Both the position numbers and the translations under genes were made by a program. From positions 1 through 22,153 of IMG/VR virus record IMGVR_UViG_3300028176_000109: a stretch of DNA of 22,153 nucleotides. The stretch is one strand, 5' to 3'. Positions 14,464 through 21,020 of this stretch are shown here, one piece after another. Below the pieces are notes generated by a model. The model saw nothing but the letters and a program-made list of their open reading frames with translations, was not told the origin of the DNA and searched no databases. Numbering within the stretch: position 1 is the first letter of the stretch; every line of letters starts with the position of its first letter. The stretch is from a virus.

Positions 14464-15390
14464 ATGATACAATTATTCAACATACCCAATCACGTAATAG
14501 ACACCTCGAAGTTTTCAAACATGCTCCACGATAAGGTGGTTGAAGAGTTTGAGCATAAGTTTTCGGAATACGTTGGAGCAAAGTATGCATGTTCCGTAAA
14601 TAGCGCCACAAACGCTATTTTTATAGCTCTCCTCGATAAGAAAGAAGTCATAAACGTACCTAGCATAATCCCGCCTGTTGTATTGAACGCGATAGTCACG
14701 TCGAACAACTTTATAAACTTTGTTGATAACGTTGATTGGGTGGGTGGTTCTTACACTCTGTATGAGTCCGACGAGTATAAAATAATAGACTCCGCTCAAA
14801 GGGTTGTAAAAGACCAGTTCAAAAACGAGGCCAATGATAATGATTTGATGATTTTCAGCTTTTACCCGACTAAACCGATAGGAAGTTGTGACGGTGGTAT
14901 TATAGTGTCTAATGACAAACAGAAAATCAACCACTTTAGAACATTGGTTATGAACGGCATGAGTTTTTCTGAACATAATTGGGAAAGAAAGCTGAAGTTT
15001 CCGGGTTATAAGATGTATATGAACTCGATACAAGCCCATATAGCGTACGCAAACTTTAATACGTATGCCGATAAACTAGACAAGCTAAACGAGATACGAG
15101 AAACTTACAACCGTCTGTTGGGTCTAAGTAATAAAAGCGATCACCTTTATAGGATAAAGGTTAAAAACAACAAACAGTTCTTGTCTAGAATGAGGGAAAA
15201 ACAAATTGTTTGTGGTATCCATTACGAGTGTCAGCACAATAATCCGATATACTTATACCATACACCTGTTGATAACTGCCCGCTGTCCCAGCAGGAAGCT
15301 CTAACAACCGCCAGTATTCCCTTTCACGAAGGACTTGACAAACAGGATGTCCAGTGTATAGTAAAGAGCGTATATGAATGTGACGTATGA
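14464..15390 (+). CDS. DegT/DnrJ/EryC1-type sugar aminotransferase
   Basis: 308 residues, shorter than the usual 370-400. PLP-enzyme signatures remain: CSVNSATNAIFIAL at 43-56, IIDSAQRV with the cofactor Asp at 109, SFYPTKPIGSCDGG with the Schiff-base Lys at 137, and YKMYMNSIQAHIAYANF as the subunit helix. The family transfers an amino group from glutamate to a nucleotide-linked keto sugar. The next gene is an FdtA/QdtA ketoisomerase overlapping it by 17 bases, so an FdtB/QdtB-like role (3-amino-3,6-dideoxyhexose) is likely. Shortening is mainly between motifs, not loss of the active site. A mRNA-level fault is not seen. Confidence 0.87.
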   Translation: MIQLFNIPNHVIDTSKFSNMLHDKVVEEFEHKFSEYVGAKYACSVNSATNAIFIALLDKKEVINVPSIIPPVVLNAIVTSNNFINFVDNVDWVGGSYTLYESDEYKIIDSAQRVVKDQFKNEANDNDLMIFSFYPTKPIGSCDGGIIVSNDKQKINHFRTLVMNGMSFSEHNWERKLKFPGYKMYMNSIQAHIAYANFNTYADKLDKLNEIRETYNRLLGLSNKSDHLYRIKVKNNKQFLSRMREKQIVCGIHYECQHNNPIYLYHTPVDNCPLSQQEALTTASIPFHEGLDKQDVQCIVKSVYECDV

Positions 15391-15760
15391 AGCCTTGAAA
15401 GATTGTCGGGGAGACTTAACTCCAATAGAGTTTAGAGATGTCCCGTTTATTCCGAAGCGAGTTTTTGTAGTAAAAAACGTACCGAAAAACGTAACGAGAG
15501 GAGGACATGCCCACTTTGAAACCATGCAGGTAGTAATCTGTATTCAAGGTGAAATAGAGGTTGTGTTAGACGACGGAACGTCTAAAAGACGGGAGGTCTT
15601 AACCGAGGGACAGTCATGTTTTATTGATAGTTTAGTTTGGGACGAACAAGTATTTTTAACCGGAAACGATATTTTACTAGTTCTATGCTCCACTTCTTAC
15701 GATAAGGAAGATTATATTACAGACTATTTAACTTTCCAAACCATATTAAAAAGCCTATGA
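15374..15760 (+). CDS. FdtA/QdtA-like dTDP-4-keto-6-deoxyhexose 3,4-ketoisomerase (cupin)
   Basis: 128 residues, normal for the family. Cupin core: RGGHAHFETMQVVICIQG at 42-59 includes the His pair (45, 47) that in FdtA is essential; VLDDG at 64-68, SLVWDEQVFL and STSYDKEDYITDY follow as in FdtA/QdtA. The enzyme moves the keto group of dTDP-4-keto-6-deoxyglucose from C4 to C3 so that the aminotransferase can add N at C3. Its substrate is made by RmlA and RmlB, which are not in the window, so the host probably supplies it. Overlaps DegT at 15374-15390 and the next gene by ATGA. Confidence 0.9.
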   Translation: MNVTYEALKDCRGDLTPIEFRDVPFIPKRVFVVKNVPKNVTRGGHAHFETMQVVICIQGEIEVVLDDGTSKRREVLTEGQSCFIDSLVWDEQVFLTGNDILLVLCSTSYDKEDYITDYLTFQTILKSL

Positions 15761-16524
15761 CCGCTCTTGTTATTTGCCCGACGTATGGTAGACTTCCTTA
15801 TCTGGGGAGGGTTCTGGCTGGATTTCTTCGTCAAACCTACCAGAACAAGCATCTGGTTTTTATAAACGATGACCAGTATGTTACTTTGAAGTGTTCCTAC
15901 GATGATGTTACATGTATAAACATGCGGGACCGGATGCTGCTACCCCATAAACGAAATTTGGGGATAGCATACAAGGAGTTTGACGTGATATTCTCTCATG
16001 ATGATGATGATATATTTTTGCCTAACCGAATAGCCAACCATATTAGAAAGTATATTGAGAACCCTGGAATCAACCTATACCGGAACGGCGCTTCATATGT
16101 GACATACGATGAACAGTTTTACGACATCGCTTATAAAACTCCCAATGACGTGTCGTTCCTAAAAAAAGCATGGTATGAAGTAGGGGGATACAGTCTACAA
16201 TCTTCCCGAGGAGACGACGACGATTTATATAGTAGAATCGATAAGAAATTGGTGGAGTTTGACCGAACCAACATGGACTTCGTGTACAACATCAGCGGGA
16301 TAAACTACCATCTATCATCAGGAGACTCGGATGCGTTGATAGAACGGGTGGCATATGAACAGCGGATCGAGATGAACATTCACAACAAACCATTTAACAT
16401 CGAACCGGACATTGAAGAGTATAACAAGTTTATACGAATGACGGTAGAATACCAAGTAACAGGATATCCGGTCTGCTTTAAACACTACGATACACATAGG
16501 ATTGAAATATGTTCAACACCGTAA
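15757..16524 (+). CDS. GT2-family glycosyltransferase
   Basis: 255 residues. ALVICPTYGRLPYLGRVLAG at 3-22, HLVFINDDQ at 32-40 and VIFSHDDDDIFLPNRI near 78-92 are classic GT2/GT-A parts, with the acidic metal site in HDDDD. A second acidic patch, RGDDDDLYSRI, lies near 147-157. ATGA overlap with FdtA, and its 3' end overlaps the gp62-like gene by 16 bases. It is the last clear sugar-transfer gene of the island. Confidence 0.87.
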   Translation: MTALVICPTYGRLPYLGRVLAGFLRQTYQNKHLVFINDDQYVTLKCSYDDVTCINMRDRMLLPHKRNLGIAYKEFDVIFSHDDDDIFLPNRIANHIRKYIENPGINLYRNGASYVTYDEQFYDIAYKTPNDVSFLKKAWYEVGGYSLQSSRGDDDDLYSRIDKKLVEFDRTNMDFVYNISGINYHLSSGDSDALIERVAYEQRIEMNIHNKPFNIEPDIEEYNKFIRMTVEYQVTGYPVCFKHYDTHRIEICSTP

Positions 16525-16877
16525 ATTACCTATTACACGAAAAACGAAGGCCGGGACTGGACCCGGAACTACTGGAAAACTTCAACCCGTTCATAACGAC
16601 GAAGAGCTTTTCATTCTATAATAACGGACAGTTTTGTAATTACATCAACGACACCCTGAACGTCTACTCGGGGATATTTAAATCCCGAGAAGCAGAGTTT
16701 CGTTTTTTCGAGAACCTTATTCCAAGACTATCACGAAGGAAGTCGGAATACATTAAGAAGGGAAAAAGAGATCTGGTAGAAACATCGGCGGTTCCGGAGT
16801 TTTATTCAAGACGTGAGATCGAAGAACTTAAAAATTATGACGAAAGAAGAAATACGGGCGGAAGCGATAAGGGTTGA
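16509..16877 (+). CDS. gp62-like clamp loader small subunit
   Basis: 122 residues. The layout fits the short T4-superfamily clamp-loader accessory protein gp62: an N-terminal FNTVNYLLHEKRR, the central NFNPFITTKSFSFY in which aquatic-phage gp62 homologues have a YNPFIVNRxLSY-like segment, INDTLNV, and ENLIPRLSRRKSEYIKKGK as the basic C-terminal block. In T4 gp62 with gp44 loads the sliding clamp gp45. No gp44 or gp45 gene is in the window. The identification rests on pattern memory, not on a search. It overlaps the last glycosyltransferase, so this replication gene may be translated from the glycan operon message. Confidence 0.6.
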   Translation: MFNTVNYLLHEKRRPGLDPELLENFNPFITTKSFSFYNNGQFCNYINDTLNVYSGIFKSREAEFRFFENLIPRLSRRKSEYIKKGKRDLVETSAVPEFYSRREIEELKNYDERRNTGGSDKG

Positions 16878-17109
16878 GCATGATTTGCGCGAAGAACGCG
16901 CAAATATTATGCGGGAGATTCATGACAGATATAAATCTATAAAGCAGACGTTGGTAGATGAGTGTCTAGAGACCGGGGGGCATAATTATAGACCAGCGTA
17001 TTACTTAGACGAAACCGCTTTACAGTGCCAATGGTGTAAAGACTTCATAATAGTATCTTACGAAGAATCAGAACGCATACTTGACAAACAAAAAACCCAA
17101 TCTAAATAA
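16837..17109 (+). CDS. small helical protein with Cys/His cluster
   Basis: 90 residues from ATG 16837 (MTKEEIRAEAIRVEHDLREE); an earlier in-frame ATG at 16813 lies deeper in the previous gene. The N-terminal half is a long charged helix, probably coiled coil. The C-terminal half has CLETGGHNY then ALQCQWCKDF, a possible zinc site (Cys, His, CxxC). No family recognised. Its end overlaps the -35/-10 promoter of the co-chaperonin gene. A strong 9-bp hairpin lies within its codons 16-23. Confidence 0.65.
   Translation: MTKEEIRAEAIRVEHDLREERANIMREIHDRYKSIKQTLVDECLETGGHNYRPAYYLDETALQCQWCKDFIIVSYEESERILDKQKTQSK
16883..16905 (+). repeat. 9-bp perfect hairpin inside a coding region
   Basis: ATTTGCGCG and CGCGCAAAT flank AAGAA (16883-16905), a GC-rich stem in an otherwise AT-rich region, close to the start of the 16837 gene. 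No T-run follows, so it is not a standard terminator. Confidence 0.7.
17081..17108 (+). promoter_or_regulatory. promoter for the co-chaperonin gene (TTGACA plus TAAATA)
   Basis: TTGACA (17081-17086), a 16-base spacer, and TAAATA (17103-17108) precede the ATG at 17114 by exactly five bases. It has both a host-type -35 and the phage TAAATA box, so it may work early and late. It fixes the start at 17114 rather than at an upstream in-frame ATG at 17081. Confidence 0.7.
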
Positions 17110-17113
17110 AATT

Positions 17114-17521
17114 ATGGCAAAAGTATCAATTGACGCACTACCCACCCAGAAATCCCACATCGACCTGACTGACCGGATGCTCCCTACCGACTTCGGTATG
17201 GATGACTACGTTCTATGTAAGTTGTACGATGACATCATTCTCCTTGAATACGCGGATTTGGTAATGGATGAAGTCGCGGGAGACTACATCATGCGAGGGG
17301 GGATCGCGATTCCCGTAAACCAGATCCACAGTGCATGGAGAAAGGGGAGGGTAGTTCTTCAAGGGCCGAACGTGAAATATACCCAATTGGGAGATATCGT
17401 GGTTTTCCCAAATAACATGGGGATTCCCATCACCAATCTGGAAGTTGAAGGACATGGGAAGCTGAAAAGCGGGCTGTTCCTCAACGAGCAGCGGATGTTT
17501 GGTATTTGCAAGGTTAAATAA
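17114..17521 (+). CDS. GroES/gp31-like co-chaperonin
   Basis: 135 residues. The beta-barrel pattern of GroES is seen: DYVLCKLYDDIILLEY at 31-46, RGGIAIPVNQ at 61-70, KGRVVLQGPNV at 77-87 and LGDIVVFPNNMGIPI at 92-106, followed by FLNEQRMFGI. These match phage GroES-like proteins, which in T4 (gp31) act with host GroEL to fold the capsid protein. The mobile loop is not clear by eye. The start is set by TAAATA-N5-ATG. It ends two bases into the GTG-start promoter zone of the next gene. Confidence 0.65.
   Translation: MAKVSIDALPTQKSHIDLTDRMLPTDFGMDDYVLCKLYDDIILLEYADLVMDEVAGDYIMRGGIAIPVNQIHSAWRKGRVVLQGPNVKYTQLGDIVVFPNNMGIPITNLEVEGHGKLKSGLFLNEQRMFGICKVK
17513..17520 (+). promoter_or_regulatory. 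late-type TAAATA promoter deciding a GTG start
   Basis: GTTAAATA, identical to the elements at 223 and 1063, is followed by exactly five bases and a GTG at 17526. There is no -35. It overlaps the stop of the co-chaperonin gene. Confidence 0.6.
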
Positions 17522-17525
17522 TTAA

Positions 17526-18047
17526 GTGGCATCTCCTCTTGATTTTTATAAAAGCATAGCTTCTAAAGCTACCGGGAAGATTAAATCCGCGTGGAATAAG
17601 TTTCTCGACCAGTGGAGGGACGTCCAGTCTTATAAGGACAATATCCAGCAAGTTGACAGGGTGGTTGGACGTCCTGAGTTAAAGTCTCTCCTAGCGAATA
17701 ATGTGTGCGAGATTGTGTTCACACGTAGGAGACCCGAACGCGCACCCGGAAGACCATATGTCAGACGAATGCTATGTTCCAACTCCATGAACGTTCTAAA
17801 CTCATGGAACGGTCATTTGTCTCTACACTTCCATCTTCCGAGAACAGGAAGACGAATCGATGAAGTTAAGCATAATATAGTAGTGGTGTGGGATATTCTG
17901 GAGTGTGATTATAGAAATGTGAGCATGGACGAATGTTATCTAAGGCAGATTATCCCCGGAGATGACACGTTCTGGCAATACTATAACGAGGTTCTCTATC
18001 CAATGACACCCGAACAAAAAAGATCATTCGAAGATACCATGGGTTGA
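17526..18047 (+). CDS. WYL_2/SH3-like (DUF2693-like) phage protein
   Basis: 173 residues from GTG 17526. An N-terminal helical part (about 1-50) is followed by a domain with LLANNVCEIVFTRRR at 55-69, RRMLCSN and HNIVVVWDILECDYRNVSMD, fitting the WYL_2 SH3-like family of phages (LxxGxxxVxFTKxDG..R.M.CT, then VWDxxxxxWR). Here the loop between strands is long and has extra Arg residues. Function unknown. The GTG start is supported only by the promoter spacing; the next in-frame Met lies inside the domain. Confidence 0.65.
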   Translation: MASPLDFYKSIASKATGKIKSAWNKFLDQWRDVQSYKDNIQQVDRVVGRPELKSLLANNVCEIVFTRRRPERAPGRPYVRRMLCSNSMNVLNSWNGHLSLHFHLPRTGRRIDEVKHNIVVVWDILECDYRNVSMDECYLRQIIPGDDTFWQYYNEVLYPMTPEQKRSFEDTMG

Positions 18048-18075
18048 TTTGTGTGGTTCTGTGGATAATTAAGGT

Positions 18076-18420
18076 ATGCATAAGTTGGAAGAGCAATTGA
18101 AGGATGTCATGCTTAAAACCGTGGATTTTCAATTAGACGGGAAGAGTATTAAAAAGGGGAAAATTAAAGTCTTCAATACCAAACAGTTCTTTATCCGTTT
18201 CAAGTTTGAATCTGAATCAGAAAACAAGGAATACGATTTACCGTATCCATTTAGGGTAGTAAAGATTCCCGATGGGTACCTATTCGATTATAGTTTATCC
18301 GCCTTCTGTCCTAGAACGGAAGAGACTTATTGGAGGATGAGAATGATGAATAAAGCAGAAGCATCCAAGCTGCACGACAGTCATTTATACGTTTTGACGC
18401 TATCCTCCTACACTGCTTAG
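18076..18420 (+). CDS. conserved small phage protein of unknown function
   Basis: 114 residues. VDFQLDGKSIKKGKIKVFNT, then FFIRFKFES and PYPFRVVKIPDGYLFDYSL, ending with LYVLTLSS, recalls small beta-rich proteins found widely in T4-like phages, with no known function. The ATG is preceded by GATAAT six bases before it, a possible -10 with no good -35, and no ribosome binding site. It is separated from the previous gene by 28 bases. Confidence 0.7.
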   Translation: MHKLEEQLKDVMLKTVDFQLDGKSIKKGKIKVFNTKQFFIRFKFESESENKEYDLPYPFRVVKIPDGYLFDYSLSAFCPRTEETYWRMRMMNKAEASKLHDSHLYVLTLSSYTA

Positions 18421-18435
18421 AACTCTTAAAGAGAC

Positions 18436-18464
18436 TTGACAAGAGGGCAGTCGGGTGGTATACT
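18436..18464 (+). promoter_or_regulatory. sigma70-type promoter for the helicase
   Basis: TTGACA (18436-18441), a 17-base spacer, TATACT (18459-18464). It is close to the sigma70 ideal. A TTG lies exactly five bases after the -10 and an ATG eight bases after it; the ATG at 18473 is the preferred start. The mRNA would be leaderless or nearly so. Confidence 0.75.
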
Positions 18465-18472
18465 CATCCTTG

Positions 18473-20089
18473 ATGACCAACCTGATACTCAATTTTCCCG
18501 AAGGCTTCAGTCCCAACCCTACTCAGGTAGAGATTCTCAAAGAGATGGAACGGGCGTTAGCAGATGGGCATAAGTTTATAATCTGCAACGCCGCAACAGG
18601 AGCGGGAAAGAGTTTTATACCGAAAACCTTGGCCAATGCTGTCAATGGGCCGTCTGATCTTTTCAAGAGCAGAGTAGATGATTATTCCATATTCGGAGAC
18701 GATGGACCCGCGTATATGGACGAGGAGGAATCTTTCGGTTGTTACGCGCTTACCATAACAAAAGCTCTTCAAGACCAGTATTACAACACTTTCGAGAATA
18801 CCGGGATTTTAAAAGGGCAATCAAACCATGCTTGCGATATAGACACTTCTTTAAGTGTGGACATAGCTCCCTGTACATATATCCCGAAATTAAAAAGAGA
18901 GTGCTGGAGATCTAATAGATGTCCGTATTATAACCAGCGCAACAACATGTTGAAAAGTGATTTCGCGGCCTTGAATTACAGCATGTTCTTCTCACTGCCT
19001 GCACACTTAAAACGCCGTAAGATCATAGTTTGTGATGAGGGATCGGAACTAGAAGAACAACTAGTGAGCCAGTTTACATGTGAAGTGGACATCCCCTTCC
19101 TAGTTAAAACGAACACTACTCTGACGTCTTTCCCGGTGGAAGAAACCCCGACAAAGGTTCTGAACTGGTTGTCCGTACTTTTGCGGAACGTAATAAACAA
19201 CATTGACGATTACGCGGATTTCTTCAAAAACACTTCCAGAGACCATACTGAGCTGTCGAAAAAGAAAACCGAGTATACCCGTCTAATGTCTCTTCAAAGT
19301 AGTCTGGAAGTCTTAATCGGAACGTATTACGATAGTCAGTATATAATAATTAAAGATAATAGAATCATTAAGTTTGTTCCCCTGAAGGTCGATAAGCTAG
19401 CAAGATTTATCTTCGATTACGCGGATCATGTGGTTATAATGTCCGCTACAATCATCGACCCTCCCAACTTCTGTAAGAACTTGGGTATTGTAAAATATAA
19501 GTACATTGAAGTAGCTTCGACGTTCGACCATGAAAAGGCTCCCATATATATTCTCGCCAAACAGAAACTAAACTTCAAAAACATGACAGAAATGCTTCCT
19601 AAACTGGCCCATCAGGTGGAAGGACTTCTGGAAGAACACGCGAGCGATAAAGGACTTATACATACCCATACTCAGTTTATCACAGACTATATTAGAACCA
19701 ATGTACCTAGCTCCCGGTTACTCTGTAGGGAAGCGGGGGTGCGTAACGAGGAGCTTTTGGATATGCATGAACGAAGCAGTTCTCCCACCGTTCTGGTAAG
19801 CCCTAGCATGACCTACGGGGTGGATTTGAAGGGGGATTTGGCCAAGTTCCAAATCATAATGAAAGCGCCTTGGCTACCCACCAAAGATCCTAGAATTGAG
19901 AAAATGATGAAGCTTGACAAGGCGTGGTATACAAACAAAATGCTTTGTTCGGTTGTCCAAGCGTCCGGTAGGGGTATAAGATCGGAAGAGGATGAGTGTG
20001 TGACTTATATTCTGGATGGTTGTATATTCGATGCGATTGATAAAAACAGGAATAAGCTGCCAAAGTTCTTCTTAGATCGATTCCAGTGA
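18473..20089 (+). CDS. XPD/DinG-type Fe-S superfamily 2 DNA helicase
   Basis: 538 residues from ATG 18473 (an upstream in-frame GTG lies inside the promoter). Walker A is NAATGAGKS at 39-47. Four Cys at 121, 134, 144 and 150 fit the XPD/DinG iron-sulfur site. Motif II reads VCDEGSELE at 186-194 (DEGS in place of DEAH). MSATIID is motif III, IHTHTQF motif IV, PSMTYGVDLKG motif V, and QASGRGIRSEED motif VI. A segment at about 55-88 between motifs I and Ia is an acidic insertion. These helicases unwind 5'-3', probably in phage recombination or repair. The last codons overlap the reverse homing endonuclease gene by 18 bases. Confidence 0.92.
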   Translation: MTNLILNFPEGFSPNPTQVEILKEMERALADGHKFIICNAATGAGKSFIPKTLANAVNGPSDLFKSRVDDYSIFGDDGPAYMDEEESFGCYALTITKALQDQYYNTFENTGILKGQSNHACDIDTSLSVDIAPCTYIPKLKRECWRSNRCPYYNQRNNMLKSDFAALNYSMFFSLPAHLKRRKIIVCDEGSELEEQLVSQFTCEVDIPFLVKTNTTLTSFPVEETPTKVLNWLSVLLRNVINNIDDYADFFKNTSRDHTELSKKKTEYTRLMSLQSSLEVLIGTYYDSQYIIIKDNRIIKFVPLKVDKLARFIFDYADHVVIMSATIIDPPNFCKNLGIVKYKYIEVASTFDHEKAPIYILAKQKLNFKNMTEMLPKLAHQVEGLLEEHASDKGLIHTHTQFITDYIRTNVPSSRLLCREAGVRNEELLDMHERSSSPTVLVSPSMTYGVDLKGDLAKFQIIMKAPWLPTKDPRIEKMMKLDKAWYTNKMLCSVVQASGRGIRSEEDECVTYILDGCIFDAIDKNRNKLPKFFLDRFQ

Positions 20090-20791
20090 TACCTTACATT
20101 CTTTATAGTTATGCTTGGCGAGTAATATTGACTGTCTTCTTTTTTCTATAACCTCTACGGGATCTTTTCTCCCTTTACCAGCTTTTGAAATTTTTTGTTT
20201 ATGCTCCTCTGTCAACGAGCGTCCTTTTAAAGGACTAGGCTTGCCGATATGAGATAACGATTGCTTATCTCTCCATTCTTTTGAACGAGGAGGACGCGTC
20301 TTACCCATGTGACTTTTGGATATTTTTGCCTTGGTTTCTTCTGAGACGGGGTGGCCCGGTTTACCCTTTTTAAGAATAGACATTTTATTTTTAGTTTCCA
20401 ATGAGTGCTTTCTTTTCGGGTTATCAATACAAGAATTTTTTATCTTCGCTATTGCTTCTTTGGTGTGTTTGTATCCGTTACTATCATTTCCTCTAGGGGA
20501 AACGTTATATCCGTTTGGAATCAATGACCCAAATCTAATTATCAATTGCTCTTCTAAATCAAGAAGATCTTTCTTTTTAAACCCAGATAAGTACTCCACA
20601 TACACTTCAAAATTTTCGATACCGTGTTTAGATATAGACTTATGAATTATTTGACAGTCTCTCCTATTTCTATGAAAAGACATTCTTTCTCTTATGTTTA
20701 AAGATTCGCCAATATAATATTTTTTTGTTATATTGTTTCTTATAATATAAACTCCTCCACATTTTTTAAACGAGTTATCTACGATTTTCAT
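20072..20791 (-). CDS. GIY-YIG homing endonuclease with NUMOD3 repeats
   Basis: 239 residues. GVYIIRN at 13-19, YYIGES at 25-30, Arg34 (NIRER), Glu80/81 in LDLEEQLIIRFG and NGYNVSPRG at 93-101 define the GIY-YIG domain; SxETKxKMSxxxKG-type NUMOD3 motifs follow from about 130. The start is taken at 20791 because its ATG overlaps the RHH stop (ATGA); an in-frame ATG at 20809 would lie inside that gene. It lies between the helicase and the gp15-like structural gene, on the opposite strand, and its 3' end overlaps the helicase end. More AT-rich than its neighbours. Confidence 0.9.
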   Translation of the reverse strand: MKIVDNSFKKCGGVYIIRNNITKKYYIGESLNIRERMSFHRNRRDCQIIHKSISKHGIENFEVYVEYLSGFKKKDLLDLEEQLIIRFGSLIPNGYNVSPRGNDSNGYKHTKEAIAKIKNSCIDNPKRKHSLETKNKMSILKKGKPGHPVSEETKAKISKSHMGKTRPPRSKEWRDKQSLSHIGKPSPLKGRSLTEEHKQKISKAGKGRKDPVEVIEKRRQSILLAKHNYKECKVSLESI

Positions 20792-20937
20792 AATGTTGTA
20801 TCTACCCAAGACTCTAACGCCCTCCGGACTATTTCGCTTATAGTAACTCCTTTTTTATTTGCCTGCGCTCTCACCTTTCGTTTTAACTCTTCCGTTACAA
20901 ACACTTCTATTTTCACCTTTGCTGATTTTTCCATCAT
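20788..20937 (-). CDS. ribbon-helix-helix (CopG/Arc-type) repressor, 49 residues
   Basis: A short gene read on the minus strand: MMEKSAKVKIEVFVTEELKR then a KVRAQANKKGVTISEIVRR-type helix and ALESWV. The pattern strand (KVKIEVFVTEEL), helix, turn with G, then SEIVRRALESW is the standard RHH fold; RHH dimers insert the N-terminal strand into the DNA major groove. The stop overlaps the ATG of the endonuclease (ATGA), so both form one operon. The start at 20937 lies exactly five bases after TATAAATA. A 27-bp palindrome next to that promoter is the likely binding site. A second ATG at 20934 would also work. Confidence 0.85.
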   Translation of the reverse strand: MMEKSAKVKIEVFVTEELKRKVRAQANKKGVTISEIVRRALESWVDTTL

Positions 20938-20942
20938 ACTAT

Positions 20943-20950
20943 TATTTATA
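20943..20950 (-). promoter_or_regulatory. consensus TATAAATA promoter of the RHH-endonuclease cassette
   Basis: Read on the minus strand, this is the exact T4 late consensus TATAAATA, followed by exactly five bases and the ATG at 20937. It is the best match among the TAAATA elements here. The palindrome at 20951-20977 ends directly at it, so a repressor there would block it. Confidence 0.7.
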
Positions 20951-20977
20951 CGTTTTCATGAAATTTTCATGAAAACG
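20951..20977. promoter_or_regulatory. 27-bp perfect palindrome, likely RHH operator
   Basis: Arms CGTTTTCATGAAA and TTTCATGAAAACG around one central T. Inside it are two copies of TTTTCATGAAA 11 bases apart, each with its own palindromic core TTTCATGAAA, so two RHH dimers could bind on one face of the helix. It lies directly upstream of the RHH promoter and about 30 bases from the opposite-facing promoter of the structural gene. Confidence 0.75.
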
Positions 20978-21006
20978 ACCAACTAGGTCTTTATGATAAG
21001 AAACGA

Positions 21007-21014
21007 GCTAAATA
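21007..21014 (+). promoter_or_regulatory. late-type TAAATA promoter for the gp15-like gene
   Basis: GCTAAATA, six bases before a GTG at 21021. Same octamer as at 1949. An ATG overlapping its end (21014) is followed by a stop four codons later, so the GTG is the likely start. Faces away from the RHH cassette. Confidence 0.55.
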
Positions 21015-21020
21015 TGGGTA

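Noticed and set aside
14515-15039. Minus-strand open frame of 174 codons
   Set aside because: Lies wholly opposite the DegT gene, which has clear family motifs; no promoter or recognisable product.
17652-17657. TTGACA inside the WYL_2-like gene
   Set aside because: No -10 at the right spacing and no gene start follows.
20316-20645. Plus-strand open frame of 109 codons opposite the second endonuclease
   Set aside because: Shadow of the GIY-YIG gene; hydrophobic reading of Lys-rich codons and no start signal.
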